This document shows positions 46,255 to 55,064 of a stretch of DNA of 64,000 nucleotides, piece by piece. The notes under the pieces are model-generated. The model saw only the letters and a list, made by a program, of their open reading frames with translations, ran no database searches and was not told the origin of the DNA. The translations under genes were made by a program, and so were the position numbers. The DNA lies in assembly GCA_963791805.1 (NCBI GenBank), contig CAWBTU010000006.1, forward strand, positions 930,001-994,000, written 5' to 3'. Numbering within the stretch: position 1 is the first letter of the stretch; the number at the start of each line of letters is the position of its first letter. Source of the DNA: JACMJL01 sp963791805 (lineage in GTDB: Bacteria > Bacillota > Clostridia > Clostridiales > Clostridiaceae).

Positions 46255-47307
46255 ATGAAATTTATCAATGATATATGCATTAAGGTCATCAATAAATTTA
46301 ATATGTTCTTCATTGTTTTCACAAGCTTTACTCAAAAGCATGTAAAAAGAATTCTTATTGCATTTTGTAATATTATTATAGTAGTCACGAGAAATTTTCC
46401 AGTATTTTTGAGGGAAAGAAAGATATACTAGTATATATTTATATTCGTCAATGTTTAAGGGACGAATTTTATTGTATGCATCTATGCAATTTTTTGCAAT
46501 TTCTAAGCTCCACATGGTATTTTCTCTTTTCATTAATCGTCTTAAAAAATAGGAAAAATCATGAACAGAATAATTCATAGAGCATTTGTCAAAATCGATA
46601 ACCCATAAATCTTCTTTATCATCAATTATTATATTTTTATTTACATAATCCATATGACATAATGATTTATTAAGATTGTTTATGTTTATTGATGAAGCAG
46701 CTTCTAGAGAGATTTGAGAGAGAAGCTGATTATCATGAAAATTATCTAAAAAAAACTTTGAAAACTTGTCCTTATACTTAAATGCCATATTTGAAGAAAC
46801 TAATAATTGTTCAAAATGTTTTTTTATGGATGTATAAAGGTCATTAAATGAATTCTTTGGTACACATCCATCTATAGGTATGAATTTTTTGCTTACAGAG
46901 TGCATGGTTGCTAGATTGGCGCTAGCAGATATAAGATTATCTAATTTATCATAATCACATTTATTCCCTTCAATCCAAGGTGTCAATATAAACAGCATAT
47001 TTTCATAATTAACAAATCTGTCTCGTTGAGTAGTAGAGATTATTTTAGGTACATGTATACCGTTTCTATAGAGCCATTCAATAGCTGAATATACAAAAAG
47101 TAAGTCGTTTTTTTGCAAATAAACTTTTTTTAGACAATAACTGGAGTCTTTATCTTGGATTTTGTAAACTGACCTTTGCTTATCAGTATCTTTAAATTTA
47201 ATATTAATAACTTCACAATTTTCTAATCCATAGAAAGGAAGAACGTATTTTTTTATGTTTCCTTGAGATAATAAATTTATATTGTTTTTTTCAGCAGTAT
47301 AAGGCAT
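46252..47307 (-). CDS. CotS-family spore coat kinase-like protein
   Basis: The 351-residue protein belongs to the CotS/YsxE group of aminoglycoside-phosphotransferase-fold spore proteins. The kinase-like core has the catalytic loop SLCHMDYVNKNIII (about residue 205-218) and the DFG-equivalent WVIDFDKC, with the N-lobe lysine in YCLKKVYL. Whether it phosphorylates anything is unknown. AAGGAGTG precedes its ATG. A spore-coat or spore-maturation role is inferred from the family. Confidence 0.85.
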   Translation of the reverse strand: MPYTAEKNNINLLSQGNIKKYVLPFYGLENCEVINIKFKDTDKQRSVYKIQDKDSSYCLKKVYLQKNDLLFVYSAIEWLYRNGIHVPKIISTTQRDRFVNYENMLFILTPWIEGNKCDYDKLDNLISASANLATMHSVSKKFIPIDGCVPKNSFNDLYTSIKKHFEQLLVSSNMAFKYKDKFSKFFLDNFHDNQLLSQISLEAASSININNLNKSLCHMDYVNKNIIIDDKEDLWVIDFDKCSMNYSVHDFSYFLRRLMKRENTMWSLEIAKNCIDAYNKIRPLNIDEYKYILVYLSFPQKYWKISRDYYNNITKCNKNSFYMLLSKACENNEEHIKFIDDLNAYIIDKFH

Positions 47308-47332
47308 AATAACACTCCTTAAAAGATCATTA

Positions 47333-47371
47333 TAAAGTATAATATTAAAAAAAATTTAATATTATACTTTA
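47333..47371. repeat. 17-bp perfect palindrome between divergent cotS-like and dgt genes
   Basis: AAAGTATAATATTAAA (47334-47349) is repeated in inverse at 47355-47370, plus one outer T-A pair, around a 5-A centre. Each arm contains TATAAT-like sequence, so it may hold back-to-back -10 elements or an operator. Confidence 0.8.
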
Positions 47372-47445
47372 AATAAAGGAGTTTTATTAATTATATAGAA
47401 TTTTTATATTTATAATAATTTTAAATTTTAGAAAGGAGGGATAAC

Positions 47446-48474
47446 ATGACTATAAGAGAGAAAATTGAAAAAAACGAAGAAAAAGTATTTATTGAAAAGG
47501 CTTGTTTTTCATCTATGTCAAAAGGAAGAGCCATAAAAGAACAAGAAGATGAAATTAGAACTTGTTTTATGCTAGATAGAGACAGAATAATACATAGTAA
47601 ATCTTTTAGAAGACTTAAGCATAAAACACAAGTATATATTAAAACTTCAGGAGATCATTATAGAACAAGATTAACCCATACTTTAGAAGTTTCACAAATT
47701 GCTAAAACTATAGGCAAAGGGATAGGTCTTAATGAGGATCTTATTGAAGCAATAGCATTAGGTCACGATATAGGGCATGTAGCTTTTGCTCATAATGGTG
47801 AAGAAGTATTAGATAAACTTCTCCCAGGAGGTTTTAGACATAATGAAAATAGTGTTAGAGTATTAACAAAAATTGAAAAACATGGTACAGGACTAAATTT
47901 AAGTGAAGAGGTTTTGGATGGAATTTTACATCACAGTGGATTTTCTAAGGAAACTAAAAAAGCATTTACACTAGAAGGTCAAGTTGTAAGGTATAGTGAT
48001 AAAATAGCATATGTGAATCATGATATAGATGATTCAATACGGGCAGGTTTATTACGGAATGAAGATATTCCTCCAGAAATTTTAAAGGTGCTAGGTCAAA
48101 CTCATAGTAAAAGAATAGATACGTTAGTTAAGGATTGCATACATAATTCAATAAATAATATAGATAACTCCAATTATGAGATATCTTTAAGCTCAGAAAT
48201 TGAAAGTTCACTTTCGAGTTTGAGAGATTTTATGTTTGAAAAAATATATAAAGGAGAGATTCTGAGAATAGAAAGAGATAAGGCAAAATTTGTTCTTGAA
48301 CAAGTTTTTAATTATTATATGAAAAATCCTAATAAAATGCCAGGATTTTATTTAGATATAGTGGAAAAAGATGGCTTATGTCAAGGTGTAGCTGATTACA
48401 TATCAGGAATGAGTGATGACTATTGTTTATTACTTTTTCGTGAACTTTATGTACCAAAGTTTCTTATATATTAA
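47446..48474 (+). CDS. dgt: Deoxyguanosinetriphosphate triphosphohydrolase-like HD protein
   Basis: The family cleaves dNTPs to nucleoside and triphosphate. The 342 residues show RRLKHKTQVY, RTRLTHTLEVSQIAKTIGK and LGHDIGHVAFAHNGEE, the HD metal site. The length is that of the shorter clostridial type. AAAGGAGGG precedes the ATG. It lies upstream of dnaG, the usual order in Clostridium. The exact substrate is not readable from sequence. Confidence 0.92.
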   Translation: MTIREKIEKNEEKVFIEKACFSSMSKGRAIKEQEDEIRTCFMLDRDRIIHSKSFRRLKHKTQVYIKTSGDHYRTRLTHTLEVSQIAKTIGKGIGLNEDLIEAIALGHDIGHVAFAHNGEEVLDKLLPGGFRHNENSVRVLTKIEKHGTGLNLSEEVLDGILHHSGFSKETKKAFTLEGQVVRYSDKIAYVNHDIDDSIRAGLLRNEDIPPEILKVLGQTHSKRIDTLVKDCIHNSINNIDNSNYEISLSSEIESSLSSLRDFMFEKIYKGEILRIERDKAKFVLEQVFNYYMKNPNKMPGFYLDIVEKDGLCQGVADYISGMSDDYCLLLFRELYVPKFLIY

Positions 48475-48692
48475 AAAATGGGAATAATATTGTATTGTTT
48501 TTGAGAAAATAAAATATGATTGGATAAATAATATAAAATTATGCAGGAAATTTGTAATTAGTAAAGAATATATACAAGTATAAGTTAGAAAATATTTAAT
48601 AAATTTTAACGCAAAAGAAGGAATATAGTTTTTTTTGTCGAATAAGATAATGGTATTTTTTCTAATTAATTTAGCGAGGTGGGATTTTTTCA

Positions 48693-50468
48693 TTGGCAGT
48701 AGCAGAAGAGGTTATCCAAAAAATTAAGGATCAAAATGACATAGTGGATATCATTTCAGAATCCGTTAGGCTTAAAAAGTCTGGAAGAAATTATTTTGGT
48801 CTTTGTCCTTTTCATCATGAAGATTCACCATCCTTTAGCGTTTCTCAGGATAAGCAAATTTATAAATGCTTTGGTTGTGGAGAAGCAGGAAATGTTATTA
48901 CTTTTCTTATGAAGACGCAAAATTTATCTTTTATGGATGCCGTAAAACATCTTGCAGATCGCGCTCATATTGAATTAGAAATCGATACTAAAGAAAATCG
49001 AGCAAAAAAAGATGCTAGAGAAAGGCTATACAAAATAAATGTAGAAGCAGCCAAGTTTTTCTTTGCTAATTTATCTCGAAATAAAACTTCAAAAGATTAT
49101 TTTTTATTAAGAGGTATATCAGAAGCAACAATAAGAAAATTTGGATTAGGATTCTCCTTAGATAGCTGGAATTCTCTAATGTATTTTTTAAAAGGAAAAG
49201 GATATACTGAACTCGATTTATTATCAGTAGGATTAGTAGTGAAAAATCAGAATGACAAATATTATGACAGGTTTAGAAACAGAGTAATATTTCCAGTTTT
49301 TGATTATAGGGGTCGGGTAATAGGCTTCGGGGGTAGGGTTTTAGATGATTCAAAACCTAAATACTTAAATTCTCCTGAGACTTTTCTTTTTAATAAGGGA
49401 GTTAACTTATACGGTTTGAATTTTGCGATTAAGGATTTGAAGGAGAGAACGTTAATTATAGTTGAAGGATACATGGATTGTATTTCCCTTCATCAGTATG
49501 GCATTACAAATGTTGTTGCGTCTCTTGGAACAGCCTTAACAGTGAATCAAGCAAAACTTCTAAAACGGTATGCTGATAAAGTTATTATTTCATATGATGC
49601 AGATATTGCAGGTCAAGCAGCTACATTACGAGGTCTTGAAATTCTTAGAAAGGAAGGCTTTGATGTAAGAGTTTTAAAGGTTCCCAAAGGTAAGGATCCT
49701 GATGAATACATTAGAAGTAATGGAAAGGAAGCTTTTCAAAGATTAATAGATGATGCAGTTCCGCTTATTGATTATAAGATAAACAGAGTAAGTGAAGGAA
49801 TAAACTTTAATGATGATGAAATGCTAATTAAATATGCAGCAGCAATTACTGAAATACTTTCAGACTTAAATCCAGTAGAAAAAGATGTATACATTAGAAA
49901 AGTTTCTGAAAAAACTGGAATTAAAGAGCAGGCAATATATGACCTATTAAGTGGTGAAATCCAAAAAAATGTAAATAAATTACAAGACGTGAATATTACT
50001 GGTAATTTTGGACAAAAATTATATTTAGAACCATACTATCTAAAAGATGAAAGATATCTTCTTAAGCTAATGCTTAACAATAGTGAAGCTTTTAAATATA
50101 TTACGAGTAATTATAATAAAGATGAATTTATTATGGAAAGCCATAGGAAAATATTTAGTTTAATAGTTGATAACATAGATTTTCCATCTGAAGAAAGAGA
50201 AAACCGCATTGGATTAAAATGTGATGACATAGAGAGTTCTAAAGAATGGGTTTATATTTGTGAAATACAACTTTTTACAAATGAGGATTCTGATATTGAG
50301 ACACTTATTCAAGATTATATTAGAGACCTAAAAAAATATAAATTAGAGGAGTCGAAAAAAGAAATCATGAATAAGATTAAAGAATTAGAAGCAAAAGGAC
50401 TAGTGGAAGAGTCAGTAAATTTAGTATATGAATACGCTGAAATACAGAATAGGATAAGGAATTTGTAG
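48693..50468 (+). CDS. dnaG: DNA primase
   Basis: DnaG lays down RNA primers at the replication fork. The 591 residues start at TTG 48693 after GAGGTGG. A CHC2 zinc finger (CPFHHEDSPSF...YKCFGCGEAG, about 38-66) is followed by the RNA polymerase domain with the TOPRIM motifs VEGYMD (about 256) and YDADIAGQAA (about 302). The C-terminal DnaB-binding helices come last. It precedes rpoD as in the conserved dnaG-rpoD pair. Confidence 0.97.
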   Translation: MAVAEEVIQKIKDQNDIVDIISESVRLKKSGRNYFGLCPFHHEDSPSFSVSQDKQIYKCFGCGEAGNVITFLMKTQNLSFMDAVKHLADRAHIELEIDTKENRAKKDARERLYKINVEAAKFFFANLSRNKTSKDYFLLRGISEATIRKFGLGFSLDSWNSLMYFLKGKGYTELDLLSVGLVVKNQNDKYYDRFRNRVIFPVFDYRGRVIGFGGRVLDDSKPKYLNSPETFLFNKGVNLYGLNFAIKDLKERTLIIVEGYMDCISLHQYGITNVVASLGTALTVNQAKLLKRYADKVIISYDADIAGQAATLRGLEILRKEGFDVRVLKVPKGKDPDEYIRSNGKEAFQRLIDDAVPLIDYKINRVSEGINFNDDEMLIKYAAAITEILSDLNPVEKDVYIRKVSEKTGIKEQAIYDLLSGEIQKNVNKLQDVNITGNFGQKLYLEPYYLKDERYLLKLMLNNSEAFKYITSNYNKDEFIMESHRKIFSLIVDNIDFPSEERENRIGLKCDDIESSKEWVYICEIQLFTNEDSDIETLIQDYIRDLKKYKLEESKKEIMNKIKELEAKGLVEESVNLVYEYAEIQNRIRNL

Positions 50469-50490
50469 AATACCGGAAGGAGGCTAGGAT

Positions 50491-51561
50491 ATGAAGGATA
50501 AAAACACAAAGATGGATGTAGTAAAGAAGCTTATTGAAAAGGGTAAGAAGACTAATACATTAACATATAAAGAGATAATGGATGAGTTAGATGAAATTGA
50601 CTTAAGTCCGGATCAAATTGAAAAAATTTATGAAGTTCTTGAATCTATGGGCATAGAAGTTATTGGAGACGCACAGGAGATTGTAGAAGGTGAAGATATA
50701 AGTGTTATAGATCTTTCGGTACCAGAAGGGATTTCAATCGATGATCCTGTAAGAATGTACTTGAAAGAGATTGGAAAAGTACCTCTATTATCCCCAGAAG
50801 AAGAAATTATTTTAGCTGAAAGAATTGAAGCTGGTGACCCTATAGCTAAGAAAAAACTTGCAGAAGCAAATCTTAGACTTGTTGTTAGTATAGCCAAAAG
50901 ATATGTTGGTAGAGGCATGCTTTTTTTAGATTTAATTCAAGAGGGTAACCTAGGGCTTATAAAAGCAGTAGAAAAATTTGATTATAGAAAAGGATTTAAA
51001 TTTAGTACCTATGCAACATGGTGGATTAGACAGGCGATTACAAGAGCAATAGCCGATCAAGCTAGAACTATTAGAATACCTGTACATATGGTAGAGACCA
51101 TAAACAAACTTATTAGAGTATCAAGACAACTTTTGCAGGAACTTGGAAGAGAACCTCAAGCAGAAGAAATTGCATTAATGATGGATATGCCTGTTGATAA
51201 GGTAAGAGAAATAATGAAAATTGCTCAGGAACCAGTGTCCCTTGAGACACCAATAGGTGAGGAAGAAGATAGCCATCTAGGAGATTTTATTCCAGATGAT
51301 GAAGCTCCTGCACCTGCTGAAGCAGCAGCATTTACAATGCTTAAAGAACAGCTTATTAATGTGCTTGATACATTAACACCAAGAGAAGAAAAAGTGTTAA
51401 GACTAAGATTTGGATTAGACGACGGAAGAGCTAGAACTCTTGAAGAAGTTGGAAAAGAGTTTAATGTAACAAGGGAAAGAATTAGACAGATAGAAGCTAA
51501 AGCATTAAGAAAATTAAGGCATCCAAGTAGAAGTAAAAAACTTAAGGATTATCTGGATTAG
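50491..51561 (+). CDS. rpoD: RNA polymerase primary sigma factor SigA
   Basis: Housekeeping sigma factor of 356 residues, with regions 1.2 (DPVRMYLKEIGKVPLLSPEEE), 2 (GRGMLFLDLIQEGNLGLIKAVEKFDYRKGFKFSTYATWWIRQAI), 3 and 4 (EVGKEFNVTRERIRQIEAKALRKLRHPSRSKKL). Region 1.1 is short, as usual in Firmicutes. AAGGAGG lies upstream of the ATG and dnaG ends 22 bases before. Confidence 0.99.
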   Translation: MKDKNTKMDVVKKLIEKGKKTNTLTYKEIMDELDEIDLSPDQIEKIYEVLESMGIEVIGDAQEIVEGEDISVIDLSVPEGISIDDPVRMYLKEIGKVPLLSPEEEIILAERIEAGDPIAKKKLAEANLRLVVSIAKRYVGRGMLFLDLIQEGNLGLIKAVEKFDYRKGFKFSTYATWWIRQAITRAIADQARTIRIPVHMVETINKLIRVSRQLLQELGREPQAEEIALMMDMPVDKVREIMKIAQEPVSLETPIGEEEDSHLGDFIPDDEAPAPAEAAAFTMLKEQLINVLDTLTPREEKVLRLRFGLDDGRARTLEEVGKEFNVTRERIRQIEAKALRKLRHPSRSKKLKDYLD

Positions 51562-51592
51562 TATCTAAATCCAATTTTTAAATCTAGACTTT

Positions 51593-51620
51593 AAAATAGC
51601 ACCATTTGGTGCTATTTTTT
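51593..51620 (+). terminator. Terminator of dnaG-rpoD
   Basis: AAAATAGCACCA / TGGTGCTATTTT with a two-base loop, followed by TT. Confidence 0.95.
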
Positions 51621-51664
51621 AAATTTACAATTTTATGATATAATCGTTATGAGAAGGTGAAGTT

Positions 51665-52552
51665 ATGGAAAGATTTAAACCTATAAAGGGATTAGGGTAT
51701 ATCGAACAAATTACATTTACATTAGTTGTAGATGCTGGGTTATTTGCACTAGCCTATTATGCAACAACATATGAGTTTCTTAATGTGGTACGACTTGTAA
51801 TTTTAATATTTAATGCTTTTCAACTATATTATATTTTACTACATTTTACTTTGAAATTTAGTTTTGATGAATACAACCTCTATATAAAGGGGAATTGGGG
51901 ATTAAAGAGTGTAGTGATTCCTTTTGATACTATCGAAAAGTATTTTATTACTAAAGAATCTATTAAAGGTACAAAGCTTTCGGGGCATGGGACGAAACAT
52001 TATGCTATAGGCAGGACTGTTTTAGATAGAATTGGGACAACTTCAATGTTTGTCACATCTACTAAAAATATTATCTATTTAAAAACGGCAAATGGAAATT
52101 ATGCTTTTTCTCCTTTAGATATTAATCAATTCAAAGAAAAATTTGAAACTAATAATTTGACAATGGCTGAATGGGAATATACGGCCCCGAGAAATTCAGG
52201 AATTAATAAAGAAAAAAAATTTATTATATTATTATGTATTGCAAGTGCAATTATACTTTTTTTAATTATTAATCCGTTTATTTGGTACTTAAAAGGCAGT
52301 CTTCCATCTACAAATTTGCCATTATCATTTGATGGGAATTTTGAACCTGTTAAAAGAGGGACAGCTAAACAGTTCCTAATAAAACAAACCTCATACGGAT
52401 TATTAAATATGGCAGTTTTGCTATGCATGTACTATGCTGCTTACTTTTCTTCAAAATATGATAAGAAAACTGCTTACAGATTTATTTATGCCTCAATACT
52501 TTTATCAATTGCTTTTTTACTAATGCAGTTTAGAGTATTATTTTATTTTTAA
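51665..52552 (+). CDS. Membrane protein with bacterial PH-like domain
   Basis: The 295-residue protein has two N-terminal transmembrane helices (about 15-65) and a soluble segment (about 68-165) that looks like a bacterial PH domain: FSFDEYNLYIKG, VVIPFDTIEKYFITKES, NIIYLKTANGNYAFSPLD. Three more helices follow near 180-200, 238-258 and 268-290. A consensus-like TATAAT lies near 51640. Its position between rpoD and trmK is not obviously functional, and the role is unknown. Confidence 0.8.
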   Translation: MERFKPIKGLGYIEQITFTLVVDAGLFALAYYATTYEFLNVVRLVILIFNAFQLYYILLHFTLKFSFDEYNLYIKGNWGLKSVVIPFDTIEKYFITKESIKGTKLSGHGTKHYAIGRTVLDRIGTTSMFVTSTKNIIYLKTANGNYAFSPLDINQFKEKFETNNLTMAEWEYTAPRNSGINKEKKFIILLCIASAIILFLIINPFIWYLKGSLPSTNLPLSFDGNFEPVKRGTAKQFLIKQTSYGLLNMAVLLCMYYAAYFSSKYDKKTAYRFIYASILLSIAFLLMQFRVLFYF

Positions 52553-52564
52553 GTAGGTGAAAAA

Positions 52565-53254
52565 TTGGAAATTAGTTTAAGACTAAAATGTATTGCTAGC
52601 CACATAGAACCTTGTAATTGTATAGCAGATATAGGAACGGATCATGGATATATTCCTATATACCTTCTGAAACAAAATAAGTGTGAGAAAGCTATAGCAA
52701 CAGATATTAATATTGGACCTGTGGAAAAAGCCAAATTTAATATCGACATGGTAGGGTTAGAAAATAAAGTTGAATGTAGACTAGGTGGGGGACTAAGTAC
52801 AATAAAGACTAAAGAGGCAGATGTTATTATAATTGCTGGCATGGGTGGCAACTTAATAAGGGATATAATTGAAAATGATATAGAGATTTTTAGAAGTGCA
52901 AGTTACGCAGTACTTCAACCAGTTCAAAACCCAGGGATACTTAGAAAATATTTACTAGAAAAAGGATTTCACATAATAGATGAAGACTTATGCCTTGATG
53001 ATAATAAATACTATGAGATTATTAAAGTTAGTTTTGATAATAAGCCTATTATTAAGGAAGAAATATTTTATGAAGTTAGTGAAATACTAATTAAGAAAAC
53101 ACATCCCTTAATAAAGGAATATATACAGACAAAAATTGCAAAGTATACTAAGATAAACGAATCGATTCTAGATGATACACAAGCAGCCATTTTTAGAAAA
53201 AATGAAATGTACTCAAAAGTTCAAAGATTAAAGGAGTTGTTATTGTGTCTTTAG
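52565..53254 (+). CDS. trmK: tRNA (adenine22-N1)-methyltransferase TrmK
   Basis: TrmK makes m1A22 in bacterial tRNAs. The 229 residues start at TTG 52565 after AGTAGGTG and have a Rossmann core with IADIGTDHGYIPIYL, ATDINIGPVEKA and IIIAGMGGNLI. A C-terminal coiled segment completes it. It overlaps the next gene by 10 bases, and trmK next to the nif3-like gene is the conserved Firmicutes order after rpoD. Confidence 0.95.
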   Translation: MEISLRLKCIASHIEPCNCIADIGTDHGYIPIYLLKQNKCEKAIATDINIGPVEKAKFNIDMVGLENKVECRLGGGLSTIKTKEADVIIIAGMGGNLIRDIIENDIEIFRSASYAVLQPVQNPGILRKYLLEKGFHIIDEDLCLDDNKYYEIIKVSFDNKPIIKEEIFYEVSEILIKKTHPLIKEYIQTKIAKYTKINESILDDTQAAIFRKNEMYSKVQRLKELLLCL

Positions 53255-54048
53255 GAGTTACGCAGATTATGGATATGATGGAACAGTATGCACCAGAAGA
53301 ATTAAAAGAAAGTTACGATAATGTAGGACTTTTAATCGGAGATAAAGAATGTGAAATTACTAATATTTTAGTAACATTAGATTGCACTTTAAAGGTGATA
53401 GATGAAGCAATAGAAAAGGGATGTAATTTAATTGTTACTCATCATCCTATTATTTTTAAAAAGCCGAGTAACATTACAAAAGACACTCTATTAGGTAAAA
53501 AGATAATTAAGTTAATTAAGAATGATATAAATGTATTTGCTAGTCATACCAATTTGGATAGTACTAGTCAGGGCATTAATGAAATTATTATGGAAAAATT
53601 AAATTTTTGTAGAAGCGAGATTTTAGAGGTTTCTTCAGTTTCATCAAGTGCAGGGCTAGGTAGAATTATTACTTTGGAAAAGGAAATGTCACTAGCAGAA
53701 CTTATAGATTTAATAAAAGATAAACTTAATATTGATAAGCTTAGATTTTGTGGAGAAGAAGAACAAGTTTTGAAGAGGGTTGCTCTAATCAATGGAAGCG
53801 GTCAAGATTATATTTCAGAAGCAATAAAAAAAGGAGCTGATTGCATTATAACTGGTGATACCACATATCATTATGTTAGTGATTGCAATGAGGAAAACAT
53901 ATCTGTAATTGACGCAGGACACTTTGGCACAGAATGGCCTGCTATGAAAATTATTGCTGAACTAATAGAAGACAAAATCAAAGCCTTAGGGTGTAACAAT
54001 TCAGTAATACTATCAGAACATAATGTTAGTCCATATAAATTTAAATAG
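53245..54048 (+). CDS. Nif3-like dinuclear metal centre protein (YqfO family)
   Basis: This 267-residue member of the NIF3 family has the metal ligands in VTHHPIIFK, FASHTNLDS and DAGHFGTEW. It is the short form, lacking the PII-like insert found in Bacillus YqfO. Some members are annotated as GTP cyclohydrolase type 2; the real function is unsettled. The start is GTG 53245 inside the trmK end. Confidence 0.92.
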   Translation: MSLGVTQIMDMMEQYAPEELKESYDNVGLLIGDKECEITNILVTLDCTLKVIDEAIEKGCNLIVTHHPIIFKKPSNITKDTLLGKKIIKLIKNDINVFASHTNLDSTSQGINEIIMEKLNFCRSEILEVSSVSSSAGLGRIITLEKEMSLAELIDLIKDKLNIDKLRFCGEEEQVLKRVALINGSGQDYISEAIKKGADCIITGDTTYHYVSDCNEENISVIDAGHFGTEWPAMKIIAELIEDKIKALGCNNSVILSEHNVSPYKFK

Positions 54049-54092
54049 AATTATATTTGATAATTATAATAGACTATGTTATTATATAATTC

Positions 54093-54555
54093 GTGAGTAA
54101 GCCAGACAGTCGCTGGTTAAAGCTAGTTTCTAGTTTTGATGAGAGGAAAGTCCGAGCTCCATAGGGCAGGGTGCTGGGTAACTCCCAGTGGAGGCGACTC
54201 TAAGGAAAGTGCAACAGAGATATACCGCTAACGCAGATGTTAGATGTGAGAAATCAGAAGTGAGAATATGTAAAAAGCCTTTGGCTTTTTTCTAACCTCT
54301 AGCCTCTAGTCTCTCACTTCTCGCTTCTGCGCAGCAAGGGTGGAAAGGCGAGGTAAGAGCTCACCAGCGCATTGGCGACTATGCGGCTATGTAAACCCCA
54401 TCTGGAGCAAGATCGAATAGGAAGGTTAATCCCTACTTTGGTAAGGGATAAGAATTGCCCGTTCTACCTTCGGGTGTATCGCTTGAGCTTATTGGAGACA
54501 ATAGGCCTAGATAGATGACTGTCCAATACAGAACTCGGCTTATAGACTTAGTCAC
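54093..54555 (+). ncRNA. rnpB: RNase P RNA (rnpB), with an expanded peripheral hairpin
   Basis: The catalytic RNA matures tRNA 5' ends. Recognisable conserved blocks in order are: GAGGAAAGTCCGAGCTCC, AGGGTGCTGGGTAACTCCCAG, GAAAGTGCAACAGAGATATACCGC, GGTGGAAAGGCGAGGTAAGAGC, GTAAACCCCATCTGGAGCAAG and the 3' ACAGAACTCGGCTTATAG. The 5' GTAAGCC pairs with the 3' GGCTTA to form P1. The arrangement is that of clostridial/bacillar RNA. Between TACCGC and GCAGCAAGGG there is about 100 bases of low-complexity inverted sequence, longer than this arm usually is. Exact ends are uncertain by a few bases. Confidence 0.95.
54232..54331 (+). repeat. Inserted inverted-repeat segment inside rnpB
   Basis: CGCAGA (54232-54237) pairs with TCTGCG (54326-54331). 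Inside are CAGAAGTGAGAA and the near-complementary TCTCACTTCT, and at the tip AAAAAGCC-TTT-GGCTTTTT (54272-54290). The CTCTAGCCTCTAGTCTCTCACTTCTC stretch is low-complexity and unlike the rest of the RNA. Confidence 0.8.
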
Positions 54556-54566
54556 ATAAAATAGTT

Positions 54567-54607
54567 CTGAACCTCTTGATTTATCAAGGGTTCAGGGCTT
54601 TTTTTAT
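54567..54607 (+). terminator. Terminator of rnpB
   Basis: CTGAACC...CTTGAT / ATCAAG...GGTTCAG, a long stem with one bulge, then GGCTTTTTTT. Confidence 0.92.
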
Positions 54608-54998
54608 TTATTAAAATAATTACTTATTGTATTAATATATGCAACAGCCGATTAGTTTTTCAATATAAAGCATAACACTTTATTTCCAATTCCATACACC
54701 TTTGAATATATAATAAGTTTATTTTAGAAAAAAGGCAAGACATTATTTAAAAAGCTTATTATATATAAATAGAAAAATGAATAGTCGATATAGTGGTTTA
54801 AGGTAAGTATAAGGAAACTTTTTTATTAGCAGTAATCAGGTAGTTTATTTGGTTACAATTCCTTATGACGCTTGTTAGGGGCTTAGGCTTATATGATTAT
54901 TCGTTAAATAGAAATTAAGGAAGAAAAATTTTAAAAGCATTTAGATACGAAATAATACAATATATAAGTTCTTGTATTAAATGGATGGATAATGTAGA
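54608..54998. other. Gene-free AT-rich stretch at the start of the accessory region
   Basis: No coding frame. A perfect 12-bp inverted repeat, ATATATAATAAG (54706-54717) and CTTATTATATAT (54755-54766), flanks 37 bases. This is a possible boundary between core chromosome and acquired DNA, but no direct repeats were found. Confidence 0.45.
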
Positions 54999-55029
54999 AT
55001 CTACTATTTTGTGGTACAATATAGTAGAT
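54999..55029 (+). promoter_or_regulatory. Dyad operator overlapping the KAP NTPase promoter
   Basis: ATCTACTAT (54999-55007) and ATAGTAGAT (55021-55029) are perfect inverse copies. The likely -10 TACAAT (55015-55020) lies between and against the right arm. A repressor site is inferred. Confidence 0.55.
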
Positions 55030-55064
55030 AACTCTATGTGTTTAATAGTAAAGGAGGAGTTGTA

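Noticed and set aside
53245..54048. Truncated YqfO because the PII-like insert is missing
   Set aside because: The short form without the insert is a normal NIF3 family type and all metal ligands are present.
54093..54555. rnpB as two separate small RNAs split by the internal terminator-like hairpin
   Set aside because: All conserved RNase P blocks occur once and in order on both sides, and the ends pair in P1, so one RNA is the simpler reading.
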